The notes beneath the pieces are model-generated. The model was not told the origin of the DNA. It saw nothing but the letters and a program-made list of their open reading frames with translations, and did not search any database. A program made the position numbers and the translations under genes. A stretch of DNA of 64,000 nt. Origin: Io17-Chloro-G2 sp034420695. GTDB taxonomy: Bacteria; Chloroflexota; Dehalococcoidia; Lucifugimonadales; UBA3495. The stretch covers positions 124,001-188,000 of the forward strand of contig DAOULB010000018.1 in the NCBI GenBank assembly GCA_034420695.1, read 5' to 3'. Below are positions 41,204 through 49,676 of the stretch, one piece after another; the first letter of the stretch is position 1, and each line of letters begins with the position of its first letter.

Positions 41204-41319
41204 CACGAACCGGTCCAGGCGTTCCAAGGCCTTGGTGATGTTTTCCTGGGAGTTGGCGTAAGAGAGGCGGACGCAGCCTTCGCCGAACTGGCCGGAGGCG
41301 GATAGCAGGGCGACGCCGG
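41204..41319 (-). pseudogene. Duplicated 3' fragment of the class I aminotransferase gene
   Basis: This 116-bp segment matches 42228-42349, the 3' end of the intact aminotransferase, in the same orientation, with scattered substitutions and one in-frame 6-bp gap. It encodes QFGEGCVRLSYANSQENITK and the following ALERLDRFVRG but has no upstream portion. It lies between mcrB and the coiled-coil gene, so the 267-residue gene is bracketed by this direct repeat. Confidence 0.85.
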
Positions 41320-41342
41320 ACAATGGGGAGCAGGGCAATGGG

Positions 41343-42146
41343 TTATTCGTCGGGCATAAGGACGATGGTGACGCCGTTGGCTACAGCCGTGGAGGTTTGG
41401 GGATCTTCAATTCGGCTGACTACTATGATGGGCATAGTTGGCTGGTTAAGGACGGAGTTTAGAATGCCGGCCCGGTCTTTTGCCCGGATGATGTCGTTGT
41501 CGCTGGCGGTTATAGAGATTTCGGCGGCAACATGAACTTCTGACCTGTCTACTCCGTGCAGCCCGGAGAATACAAGGTCCGCTCCCCTGAGGCGGCCGTT
41601 TTGTTCCATCGTAATGGTGCCTTGGTTTTCGGCCTCCTCAAGGAGGTCGGAAAACTTCTGTGTTGCGCCGTTCCGAGGCCCAATTTCCACCTTTACACCG
41701 CGGACTTGAAGGTGCTGCATGGCGATTCTGTCTAGGTTCTTTTCTATTTTGAACTCATAGTTGAGACCGAACCCATTGTCCATCCTGCCATCCAGATGTC
41801 TAAGCCGGTTATCGACCTGTTTGAATCGATCATCGACTTCGGCCCTGAATTCGGATAGGTCGATTTCAAGCCTTTCCAATCGTTGGTTGACGAGTTCGAA
41901 GTTCCGTTGGGTTGCTTCAATGAATGCCGCAAGTTTTTGCTCGAGAGCATCGGTCCTTCGGTCAGCCGCATCGAGCCACTGGTCAATGGTTTCGAACCTG
42001 CGGTCGGTGGCCTCGATGAAAGCCGCGAGTTGCTGGGGAAGTTGGAGTAGTTCCTCTCCCAGCACGATGCCGCGAATGGTGTCCCGCCACTGCGGGTTGT
42101 CCTGCAGAACCCTCGCCAAGTCGCTTATGTCATTGATGGTTGTCAT
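41343..42146 (-). CDS. Coiled-coil protein with PD-(D/E)xK-like C-terminal domain
   Basis: The 267-residue product has a helical N-terminal half with repeats of AAFIEATDRRFETID and AAFIEATQRNFELVNQRLERLE, a likely coiled coil. The C-terminal half has LRGADLVFSG and VAAEISITASDNDIIRAKDRAGIL, which resembles the DUF3782-like restriction-nuclease fold. The family seems widespread as a solitary, mobile gene in symbiont genomes; that is recollection, not something shown here. It sits within a direct duplication of the aminotransferase 3' end, suggesting insertion. Confidence 0.7.
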   Translation of the reverse strand: MTTINDISDLARVLQDNPQWRDTIRGIVLGEELLQLPQQLAAFIEATDRRFETIDQWLDAADRRTDALEQKLAAFIEATQRNFELVNQRLERLEIDLSEFRAEVDDRFKQVDNRLRHLDGRMDNGFGLNYEFKIEKNLDRIAMQHLQVRGVKVEIGPRNGATQKFSDLLEEAENQGTITMEQNGRLRGADLVFSGLHGVDRSEVHVAAEISITASDNDIIRAKDRAGILNSVLNQPTMPIIVVSRIEDPQTSTAVANGVTIVLMPDE

Positions 42147-42209
42147 AGTTGAAGTACATCACTCCCGGCTATTATACCGCTAGACGGTGAGGGTTAGGAG
42201 GCAGGCAGT

Positions 42210-43382
42210 TCACCCCGCAGCCCCCCGCACGAACCGGTCCAAGCGCTCCAGGGCCTTGGTGATGTTTTCTTGGGAGTTGGCATAGGAGAGGCGGACGTAG
42301 CCTTCGCCGAACTGTCCGAAGGCGGAGCCGGATAGCAGGGCGACGCCGGCCTCAGCCATGGCCCGGTCTTCGAACTCCCGGCTGGTGAGGCCGGTGCCTT
42401 GGATGCTGGGGAAGGCGTAGAAGGCGCCCTCGGGCTCCGGGCAGTTGATGCCGGGGATGGCCCGGAGGCCGTCGGTAATCAACCGGCGCCGCTGGGCGAA
42501 CTCGGCAACCATGGCCTGCACCTCGTCTTGGGGTCCGTCCAAGGCGGCGATGCCCGCCCGCTGGCTGAAGCTGGCCGCGCAGGAGACGCTGTTCACCGCC
42601 AGCTTGACCACGTGCGGCACCAGTTCCGGCGGCAGAATGCCGTAGCCCAAGCGCCAGCCGGTCATGGCGTAGCTCTTGGAGAAGCCGTCCAGGATGATGG
42701 TACGTTCGGCCATGCCGGGGAAGGTGGCGATGCTGTGGTGCTCTCCGGTGTAGAGGATGTCCTTGTAGATTTCGTCGGCGAGGACGTAAAGCCCGTCGTG
42801 CTCCTTGACCAAGTTGGCCACGGTCTCCAGTTCGTCGCGGGAAAGGGCGGAGCCGCAGGGGTTCTCCGGGGAGTTGAGGATGAGCAGGCGGGTCTTGGAG
42901 GTAATCTTGGCGGCCAGGTCTGCCAGGTCGGGGTGGTAGGAGCGTTCTTCCAGGAGCCGCATGGGAACGGGGGTGGCCCCGGAGAACCGGATCATAGACT
43001 CGTAGATAGGGAAGCCGGGGTTGGGGTATATGACCTCCACGCCGGGCTCGGCCAAGGCCAGGATAACGTAGAACATGATGGGCTTGGCCCCGGGGGTTAC
43101 GACAACGTTGGCGGGGTCGGTGTCCAAGCCCCGGACCTCCCGGCTGTTGCGGGCGATGGCCTCCCGGAACTCAGGCAGGCCGGCGGTGGGGCCGTAGTGG
43201 GTGTAGCCTTGGCGCAGGGCGTCGACCCCGGCATCGACGATGTGCTTGGGGGTATCGAAATCGGGTTCTCCGATTTCCAGGTGAATGATTTCCTTCCCTT
43301 GGGCTTCCAGGGCCCGGGCCTTGGCCAGTACCTCGAATGCGGTCTCGGTACCCAAGTCCATCATGCGGCTGGCGACAGTCAT
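42210..43382 (-). CDS. Class I/II pyridoxal-phosphate aminotransferase
   Basis: The 390-residue protein matches aspartate-aminotransferase-type enzymes: IIHLEIGEPDFDTPKHI, HYGPTAGLPEFREAIA, ILNSPENPCGSALSRDEL and the PLP lysine in ILDGFSKSYAMTGWRLGYG. The substrate specificity is unknown. ATG 43382 has GGAG eight bases upstream. Its last ~40 codons are duplicated downstream at 41204-41319. It follows argG on the same strand by 228 bases. Confidence 0.92.
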   Translation of the reverse strand: MTVASRMMDLGTETAFEVLAKARALEAQGKEIIHLEIGEPDFDTPKHIVDAGVDALRQGYTHYGPTAGLPEFREAIARNSREVRGLDTDPANVVVTPGAKPIMFYVILALAEPGVEVIYPNPGFPIYESMIRFSGATPVPMRLLEERSYHPDLADLAAKITSKTRLLILNSPENPCGSALSRDELETVANLVKEHDGLYVLADEIYKDILYTGEHHSIATFPGMAERTIILDGFSKSYAMTGWRLGYGILPPELVPHVVKLAVNSVSCAASFSQRAGIAALDGPQDEVQAMVAEFAQRRRLITDGLRAIPGINCPEPEGAFYAFPSIQGTGLTSREFEDRAMAEAGVALLSGSAFGQFGEGYVRLSYANSQENITKALERLDRFVRGAAG

Positions 43383-43578
43383 CTCAATTCTCCAAGCTTG
43401 GCGGGGTTATCCGGTTCAGAATTGGCAAGCCCAGGCTGTGCCAAATGCAACAACCGGACTGCTAATAATAGTACGAAAATGATGGGAGAACATGGCGTTT
43501 TGCGGACTTGGGGCGCGGCAACCCGCGTACGCGGGGTGCTGCCAGCGGCCGGGGCAGCCCTCCGGCGGGATTGGGATG

Positions 43579-43600
43579 CCGGTCCGGCGCGCCGGACCGG
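43579..43600. other. 22-bp perfect GC palindrome downstream of argG
   Basis: A fully self-complementary 22-base sequence (half-site CCGGTCCGGCG) lies just past the argG stop. A second palindrome, CCCGCGTACGCGGG, is at 43522-43535. Neither is followed by a T-run, so neither is a classical terminator; they may be structured ends or protein-binding sites. Confidence 0.45.
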
Positions 43601-43610
43601 GGAGACCCTG

Positions 43611-44801
43611 CTACTGGGGCTGGGCCTGGTTCTGAGTGCGGACCGGCAGGCCGTAAATGGAGATGAACCCCTCTGCCGAGGAGTGGTCGAACCGGTCGGC
43701 GCTGTCGTAGGTGGCCAGGGAGTAGTTGTACAAGGCTTGGGGGGCCTTGCGGCCGGTGACGGTGCAGCTGCCCTTGTGGAGCCGGACCTTCACCTCACCG
43801 GTGACGTAACGCTGGGTGCTGGCTACGTAGGCGTCCAAGTCCTGGCGGTGGGCGGTGAACCACAGTCCGTTGTATACCAAGTCGGCATACTCCTGGGCGA
43901 TGCGGGCCTTGGTACGAGCCTGCTCCTTGGAAAGGGTCAGGGCTTCCAGGGCTTTGTGGGCGGCGTGGAGCACCACGGCGGCGGGACACTCGTAAATCTC
44001 CCGGGACTTGATGCCCACCAGCCGGTTTTCCACGTGGTCGATACGGCCGACGCCGTGGCTGCCGGTCAAGGCGTTCAGATGGCTGATCATGGCAGTCCCG
44101 GGCATCTGCTCGCCATCAATGGCGACGGGCAGGCCCTGCTCGAAGCTTATCTCCACGTAGGCAGGTTCATCTGGGGCCTGCTCCACGGAGTTGGTCCAAG
44201 TGTAGGCTTCTTCCGGGGGTTCCAGCCAGGGGTCCTCCAGTTCGCCGGCCTCGCAACTACGTCCCCACAGGTTCTCGTCCACCGAGAACTTGCTGTTGCC
44301 CGGGTTGATGGGCAGGCCCCGCTGGTTGGCGTAGTCGATTTCGTCCTGGCGGCTCATGCCCCAGTCCCGGATGGGGGCGATGAGCCTTATTTCCGGGGCC
44401 AGGGCGCCGACGCCGACCTCAATGCGCACTTGGTCGTTTCCCTTGCCGGTGCAGCCGTGGGCCACGGCGTAGGCCCCCTCGGCTTGGGCGGCTTCCGCCA
44501 AGTAGCGGGCGATGAGGGGGCGCCCCAAGGCGGTGGCCAAGGGGTACTGCTCTTCATAGATGGCGCCGGCCCTCAGGGCCGGGAAGAGGAACTCGTTGAC
44601 CAGGGTCTCACGCCCGTCCACGGTCAGGGCCTTGGCGGCGCCCACCTGAAGGGCGCGCTGGCGGATGGACTCCAAGTCCACCATGCCCAAGTCGATGGTG
44701 AGGGTGACTATTTCGGCGCCGTATTTTTCCTTGAGCCAAGGGACGGACACCGAGGTATCGAGGCCGCCGCTGTAGGCAAGGACTATCTTGTTTTCAGGCA
44801 T
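43611..44801 (-). CDS. argG: Argininosuccinate synthase
   Basis: The 396-residue enzyme joins citrulline and aspartate with ATP. The PP-loop is at the N-terminus (KIVLAYSGGLDTSVSVPWLKE), and AYAVAHGCTGKGNDQVRIEVG and DENLWGRSCEAGELEDP are strictly family-specific blocks. Length is normal. It is the last arginine gene of the minus-strand cluster, separated from argD by a DUF433/DUF5615 pair. Confidence 0.97.
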   Translation of the reverse strand: MPENKIVLAYSGGLDTSVSVPWLKEKYGAEIVTLTIDLGMVDLESIRQRALQVGAAKALTVDGRETLVNEFLFPALRAGAIYEEQYPLATALGRPLIARYLAEAAQAEGAYAVAHGCTGKGNDQVRIEVGVGALAPEIRLIAPIRDWGMSRQDEIDYANQRGLPINPGNSKFSVDENLWGRSCEAGELEDPWLEPPEEAYTWTNSVEQAPDEPAYVEISFEQGLPVAIDGEQMPGTAMISHLNALTGSHGVGRIDHVENRLVGIKSREIYECPAAVVLHAAHKALEALTLSKEQARTKARIAQEYADLVYNGLWFTAHRQDLDAYVASTQRYVTGEVKVRLHKGSCTVTGRKAPQALYNYSLATYDSADRFDHSSAEGFISIYGLPVRTQNQAQPQ

Positions 44802-44912
44802 GAGGTTAATGTTCGCCCCTTGTTTAATCGTCTATTCAACGGCAAGGTTGGGAGTAGGCTGAGAGTTTACTTGGAATAGCCTTATCACGGTCAAAAAGGC
44901 TTCATGACTACC

Positions 44913-45362
44913 TTATGGTCCTACCTCTGCGGTTGGTGGGTTATTGAATCTATTAATACGAACTGCAGTCCCGGAAGTAACCACGAAGTTGCCCGCCAGC
45001 AAGTGGCCGTAGTTCTCCACCAGATTCCCTAGAGCCGCTGTCTTGCTACGGAGGGTCTGGTCGGACAGACGTAATAAGACTACTCCCGGGTGTGGCCGGT
45101 GCTGACGAAAGACCATTTCTCCGTAGTCTTTGTCAGAGGTAATCAGAATACGGCCCTCAGCGTCCGCCCACTCCAAAATGCTGCGGTCGTCCATTCCACG
45201 GTAATCGGGATTGATGGAAATAACGTCATGCCCAAGATTGTCTAGAAAGCGAGCAACTAGGGGACCGGTGCATTCATCAATTAAGAATCTGATGGATTTC
45301 CTTCCAGAATCATGGGCATAAACGTGATGTCCTCGAGCGACTTTTGAGCGAATAAGAGGCAC
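44913..45362 (-). CDS. DUF5615 PIN-like toxin of an intact DUF433/DUF5615 pair
   Basis: The DUF5615 core starts at IRFLIDECTGPLVARFL with the first acidic residues; NPDYRGMDDRSILEWADAEGRILITSDKDYGEMVF carries the rest of the PIN-like acidic set, so the active site looks complete, unlike the copy at 27.7 kb. The only conventional start in frame is ATG 45362, which overlaps the upstream DUF433 gene by 82 bases and adds ~23 residues not usual for the family. A later, non-canonical start near 45290 is possible. RNase toxin activity is inferred. Confidence 0.8.
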   Translation of the reverse strand: MPLIRSKVARGHHVYAHDSGRKSIRFLIDECTGPLVARFLDNLGHDVISINPDYRGMDDRSILEWADAEGRILITSDKDYGEMVFRQHRPHPGVVLLRLSDQTLRSKTAALGNLVENYGHLLAGNFVVTSGTAVRINRFNNPPTAEVGP

Positions 45363-45541
45363 GCCAAGATGTCCTCGCGGGCCAAGTGTTTGTATTCGCC
45401 CAAGATGTCCTCAATGGTCATTCCGTGGCCCAGCAACCCTAGGATGAATTCTACGGTCAGGCGAGTGCCGTCAATCACAGGCTTCCCAACCTTCACCTTT
45501 GGGTTGACCACAATGCGTTCCAGCAGTTCAGTGTCTTCCAT
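45281..45541 (-). CDS. DUF433 antitoxin-like protein
   Basis: This 86-residue DUF433 protein reads LLERIVVNPKVKVGKPVIDG and then TRLTVEFILGLLGHGMTIEDILGEY, the family signature. ATG 45541 has AAGGA about six bases upstream; a longer open frame to 45607 lacks support. It is the presumed antitoxin for the downstream DUF5615 gene, which overlaps it. The pair sits between argD and argG, interrupting an otherwise arginine-specific cluster. Confidence 0.85.
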   Translation of the reverse strand: MEDTELLERIVVNPKVKVGKPVIDGTRLTVEFILGLLGHGMTIEDILGEYKHLAREDILACLLFAQKSLEDITFMPMILEGNPSDS

Positions 45542-45661
45542 ATTAGTCCTTGGCCAGATGTTGGCACGCCACCCTTGTAAAGGCAACCCACCCAAGGGTA
45601 GGCCCACTACAATCTTGCGAATACCTGTAAACTCCGAGGCCCATTCCTGCTCGACGCTGCC

Positions 45662-46852
45662 CTACACTCCGGCCAGGGCTTCTCCCAACAGCTCGGCCGC
45701 CCGGTCTATTTCCTCGGGAGTGACGGTCAGGGGCGGCATGAACCGGATGGCGTTGGGCTTGACTCCGTTGAGCAACAGGCCGGCGGCGTTGGCGTTGGTC
45801 AGCACCTGGCCTGAGACGTCGCTGTCAAACTCCATGGCGGCCAGCAGTCCCTTGCCCCGCACGTCGGAGACGAAGGAGAAGCGGGACTTCAGCTCGTTCA
45901 GCCGGCCCAGCAGGTGGGTCTCCATTTCTTTGACGTGTTCCGGGATGTTGTTGTCAATGAGGAACTTGGTGCCCGCGTAGGCTACCGCGGTGGTGAGGGC
46001 GTTACCTCCGAAGGTGGAGCCGTGGTCGCCGGGGACCAAGGCCATGCAATATTCTTTGGACATGAAGGCACCGATGGGCACGCCGTAACCGAGGCCCTTG
46101 GCCAGGGTCATCACGTCGGGCTCAACCCCGTATTCCTGGTAGCCGAAGAGGCTGCCCAAGCGGCCGAGGCCGGTCTGGACCTCGTCCAGGATGAGCAACA
46201 GGCCCTGCTGGTCGCACCATTCCCGCACCCGTTTCAGGTAGTCGTCGGCGGGAATGTTGACGCCGCCCTCCCCCTGCACCGGTTCCAGCATTACCGCGGC
46301 GGTGCGGTCGGTGGTGGCGTTCATGATGCCTTCCACGTCGTCGTAGTCCACGTGGACGAACCCGGGCAGCAGGGGGGTGAAGTTCTCTTGGTAGTGGGGC
46401 TGCCCGGTGGCGGCCACGGTGGCCATGGTGCGCCCGTGGAAGGAGCTGAAGGCGGTGATTATTTCGTAGGCCCCGTCCCGGTGGAGCTTGCCGTAGCGGC
46501 GGGCCAGCTTCATGGCTCCTTCGTTGGCCTCGGCCCCGCTGTTGCCAAAAAAGACTTGGTCAAGGCAACTGTTCTCGACCAGCAACTCGGCCAGGTTGAT
46601 CTGGGGGACGGTGTAGAACTGGTTCGAAGTTTGCAACAGGGTGCCGGCTTGCTCCACGATGGCTTGGGTGATGGCCGGGTGGGAATGGCCCAAGTTGTCC
46701 ACGGCCCAGCCGGCGACGAAGTCCAAGTATTCCTTGCCGTCGGCGTCCCAGACCTTGGTGCCTTCGCCTCGCACAATCACCACTGGCTGCCGCCGCACCG
46801 TTTGGGCGTAATACTGCTGTTCCTTGGCAATCCACTGGCTGCTAGTGCTCAT
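45662..46852 (-). CDS. argD: Acetylornithine aminotransferase
   Basis: The 396-residue class III aminotransferase has VWDADGKEYLDFVAGWAVDNLGHSHPAI, FFGNSGAEANEGAMKLAR, LEPVQGEGGVNIPADDYL, LDEVQTGLGRLG and the PLP lysine in TLAKGLGYGVPIGAFM. It converts N-acetylglutamate semialdehyde to N-acetylornithine. Its ATG overlaps the stop of the UPF0182 gene (ATGA), so translation is coupled. The arginine genes around it confirm the assignment. Confidence 0.95.
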   Translation of the reverse strand: MSTSSQWIAKEQQYYAQTVRRQPVVIVRGEGTKVWDADGKEYLDFVAGWAVDNLGHSHPAITQAIVEQAGTLLQTSNQFYTVPQINLAELLVENSCLDQVFFGNSGAEANEGAMKLARRYGKLHRDGAYEIITAFSSFHGRTMATVAATGQPHYQENFTPLLPGFVHVDYDDVEGIMNATTDRTAAVMLEPVQGEGGVNIPADDYLKRVREWCDQQGLLLILDEVQTGLGRLGSLFGYQEYGVEPDVMTLAKGLGYGVPIGAFMSKEYCMALVPGDHGSTFGGNALTTAVAYAGTKFLIDNNIPEHVKEMETHLLGRLNELKSRFSFVSDVRGKGLLAAMEFDSDVSGQVLTNANAAGLLLNGVKPNAIRFMPPLTVTPEEIDRAAELLGEALAGV

Positions 46853-49611
46853 GGCTGGCTGCCTCCTAAAGCTTCCCTCAGATTTTCCAGGGCGTCTTCC
46901 AATTCGCCCAGTGACTCCCCAATGCCGGCAAATGCCTCTTCTATCTCTTGCTCTCCCAGGGCCGGCCCAACCGTTGGACCGGCGGAGTCCCCGGGGAAGG
47001 GACCAGCCGAGGCGGGCAGCTCCCCAGCGAGCATTGCCAGCCCCTGGTCCACCGAATCGGCCATGACGACATCGCTGCCGTCGGCCAGTATTACCTTCTT
47101 GAGCTCTGGGAAGTTGAGACTCTCGGATTGGAGGTAAAGGGACTCAACGTAAACTATGGTATCTGCGATGGGAATAACGAGCAACTGCCCCCGTATGACT
47201 TGAGAGCCGGCGCCCTGCCAGAGGGAGAATTGCTGGGAAATATCCTGGTCGTTCTGGATACGGGCTTCCACTTGACTGGGGCCGTCGATTTGCACGTGCC
47301 CAGGCAGGTTATAGGCAACAAGCTCGCCGTAGTTGGCCCCGTCGTTGCGGGCCAGCAGCCAGCCCACCAAGTTCTTCTTGTCGCCGGCCGGGGAAAAGGG
47401 CAGCATCAGCACGAATTCCTCCCGTTCTTCGCCGGGGGTCTTCAGCACCAAGTAAGACGGGGTCATCTGCACGCCCTGCTTGCCGAAGCGGGTCTCCAGG
47501 GGTACGGCCCACTGTTCGGCTTGGTTGAAGAACACTTGGGGGTCCGTCACGTGGTACCTCTGGTACATCCGGGCTTGGGCCGAGAAGATGCCCATGGGGT
47601 AGCGCATGTGGCTTCTCAGGTCTTCGGGCATTTCGTCCAAGTCAACGAACAGGGAAGGAAATGCCTTGCGGTACATCTGCAACAGGGTGTCCTGAGGGTC
47701 CAGAGCGTAAAAAACAACCCCGCCATTATAGGCGTCGACCACCACTTTTACACTGTTGCGGATGTAGTTTGGAGGATTGTCCGAGTTCGACAGGTTCGTA
47801 CCCTCCAGCCTGGTGGAATAGGGGTAACGCCCCGTGACGGTGTAGGCGTCCTGAATCCACCAGAGCTTCCCGTTGCCGTCCAGGACGGGGTATGGGTCGC
47901 GGTCCAGCTTCAGAAAGGGCGCCAGGGCCTTCACCCGCCGGTCTATCTGGCGCCGGTACTGGATGCGGCTGTCCTCGGTCAATTGGTCGCTGAGCAGTAT
48001 GTTGATGTCCAGCATCTGCCAGGCGTAGGCCAGCCTACGCAAAGTAGAACCCAGTAGGATGCCGCCCTCGCCCCGGTACTTGTAGGGCAGTTGGGAATCG
48101 GAAGCGGGCAGCGGGGCAACTTCGGGGAGTTCGTGGCCCACGATCACGAAGTCGACGGCGCTTTCGCCGTAGTAGATCTCGGGGCGGTTTACCGCAAACC
48201 TGCCCTTGATGGGAACGTCCTGGATGAAGAAGTTGGGCCTTCCCTCCCCTCCGGAGAAGGAGTTGGCCGGGCTCATGGAGATTCCGTAGCCGTGGGTGTA
48301 CTGGAGGGTAAGGTTCACCCAGTTCCTGGCATCGGGAGGGAGGTTTTCGGAGTGAAGTTCCCTGGCGGCCACCAGCACCTGACGGAGCTGCCCGTTCACC
48401 TCGTACCGGTCGGAGTCCATGTTGAGGAACTGGTAGTAAAGCTCCATGAACTGGAGTTGGTTGTAAGCGTCCTGAAGGGGCTGCACATCCCAGAGGCGTA
48501 TGTTGTCGATGGCGGCCCGGTTGTCCCGGATGACCTGGGAGTTGAGCCTTCCGTTGGCAGGGAAGGATGCTTGGCGGACTTGGTCCAACTGGTAGGCGGA
48601 GCGGGTTGCCTCGATGTTCCGCTGAATGTAAGGGGCTTCCCGGGCGAATTCGTTGGGGGCGACTTGGAACCGCTGGAACAGCACCGGGTAGAGCAGGCCG
48701 GCCAACAGAGCCACCAGCACCCAGAGGATGAATGACCCGATCACCAGCCGGAGGCTGGCGTTGTAGCAACTGAAAGCAAACCCCAACATTGCCACCAAGG
48801 CGATAGAGGCCATGAAAATGAGGGCGGGAATGCGGGCATGCACGTCGGTGTAGGTCGCCCCGGCGACGAGGCCGCCTTGGGACAGGGCAAGCTCGAAGAC
48901 GTCCAACCCGTGAGCGGCGGCAATGGTCAGCATCAGGAACGCGCTCAAGGCGGCCAAGTGCTTGAGCATGGCCGGGGTCACTGGCATGCCCATCCCGCGG
49001 ATTGCATGCACCGCGGCGTAGAGGCTGGCCGTGGCCAGGAGCGAGGTGATGGCCAAGCCCATGAGCCATCCCCGGGCCAGTTGCATCACCGGCAGGGTTG
49101 TTATGTAGAAGGACGGGTCCCGGGAAAACTGGGGGTCGGGGGTTCCAAAGGGTTCCCGGTTGAAAAACAGCAGCAGGGTTTCCCACTGGTCCGACGCCGA
49201 ATCACCGAACAAGGGGGCGCCAATGACTACAACCAAGCCGGCGGAAATTGCAGTGACGGCATATAACAGCCGAATGGTACCGGCCGACTGCCCCAGGGTG
49301 GACTCCCCCCGGGAGCGGCGCCAAGCCAGGTACAGGTTGACCGAAAGGGCGGCGGCGGCCACTATGGTCCCGGCGCAGAAGAGCCACAGCTTGAGGGTGA
49401 ACACCTTCAGGAAAACGGAGCGGTAACCCAAGTGGTCGAACCAGAGCAGGTCGGTGTAAGCGGCCCTGGCCCACCACAACAGCAGGAATGCCAGGAGGAT
49501 GAGGCCGGCAACCAGCCCTATTCGCTTGAGCCTTCGCAGGCCTGCTTCGGAAATGCCCGGCAGCGGAATCGGTTGGGGCGGCTGGGCGTCGTTGCTAAGA
49601 TCGTAACTCAT
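46849..49611 (-). CDS. UPF0182 family large membrane protein
   Basis: The 920-residue protein has about seven hydrophobic helices in its first third (GLVAGLILLAFLLLWWARAAY, LWLFCAGTIVAAAALSVNLYLAW, FIMASIALVAMLGFAFSCYNASLRL, SFILWVLVALLAGLLYPVLF) and a long extracytoplasmic-type domain with YIQRNIEATRSAYQLDQV and TLQYTHGYGISMSPAN, both characteristic of UPF0182. An acidic, Pro/Gly-rich tail follows. Its function is unknown. It is embedded between argB and argD and overlaps argD by four bases. Confidence 0.92.
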   Translation of the reverse strand: MSYDLSNDAQPPQPIPLPGISEAGLRRLKRIGLVAGLILLAFLLLWWARAAYTDLLWFDHLGYRSVFLKVFTLKLWLFCAGTIVAAAALSVNLYLAWRRSRGESTLGQSAGTIRLLYAVTAISAGLVVVIGAPLFGDSASDQWETLLLFFNREPFGTPDPQFSRDPSFYITTLPVMQLARGWLMGLAITSLLATASLYAAVHAIRGMGMPVTPAMLKHLAALSAFLMLTIAAAHGLDVFELALSQGGLVAGATYTDVHARIPALIFMASIALVAMLGFAFSCYNASLRLVIGSFILWVLVALLAGLLYPVLFQRFQVAPNEFAREAPYIQRNIEATRSAYQLDQVRQASFPANGRLNSQVIRDNRAAIDNIRLWDVQPLQDAYNQLQFMELYYQFLNMDSDRYEVNGQLRQVLVAARELHSENLPPDARNWVNLTLQYTHGYGISMSPANSFSGGEGRPNFFIQDVPIKGRFAVNRPEIYYGESAVDFVIVGHELPEVAPLPASDSQLPYKYRGEGGILLGSTLRRLAYAWQMLDINILLSDQLTEDSRIQYRRQIDRRVKALAPFLKLDRDPYPVLDGNGKLWWIQDAYTVTGRYPYSTRLEGTNLSNSDNPPNYIRNSVKVVVDAYNGGVVFYALDPQDTLLQMYRKAFPSLFVDLDEMPEDLRSHMRYPMGIFSAQARMYQRYHVTDPQVFFNQAEQWAVPLETRFGKQGVQMTPSYLVLKTPGEEREEFVLMLPFSPAGDKKNLVGWLLARNDGANYGELVAYNLPGHVQIDGPSQVEARIQNDQDISQQFSLWQGAGSQVIRGQLLVIPIADTIVYVESLYLQSESLNFPELKKVILADGSDVVMADSVDQGLAMLAGELPASAGPFPGDSAGPTVGPALGEQEIEEAFAGIGESLGELEDALENLREALGGSQP

Positions 49612-49676
49612 GCCGCGCCGCGCCTATCCTGCCCGTCCAGCCGCCGTTCTTTGGAGGCGGTACCCGGGTTCACGGG

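Noticed and set aside
41138..41338. A free-standing 66-residue gene
   Set aside because: It is only the duplicated tail of the aminotransferase with chance extensions on both sides.
43522..43600. Classical terminators for argG
   Set aside because: The two palindromes are perfect, but no T-run follows on the minus strand and the 22-bp one has almost no loop.
42399..44879. 826-residue plus-strand open frame opposite the aminotransferase and argG
   Set aside because: It is antisense to two clear enzymes, rich in Gly/Val/Gln repeats typical of GC-rich shadow frames, and has no recognisable motif.
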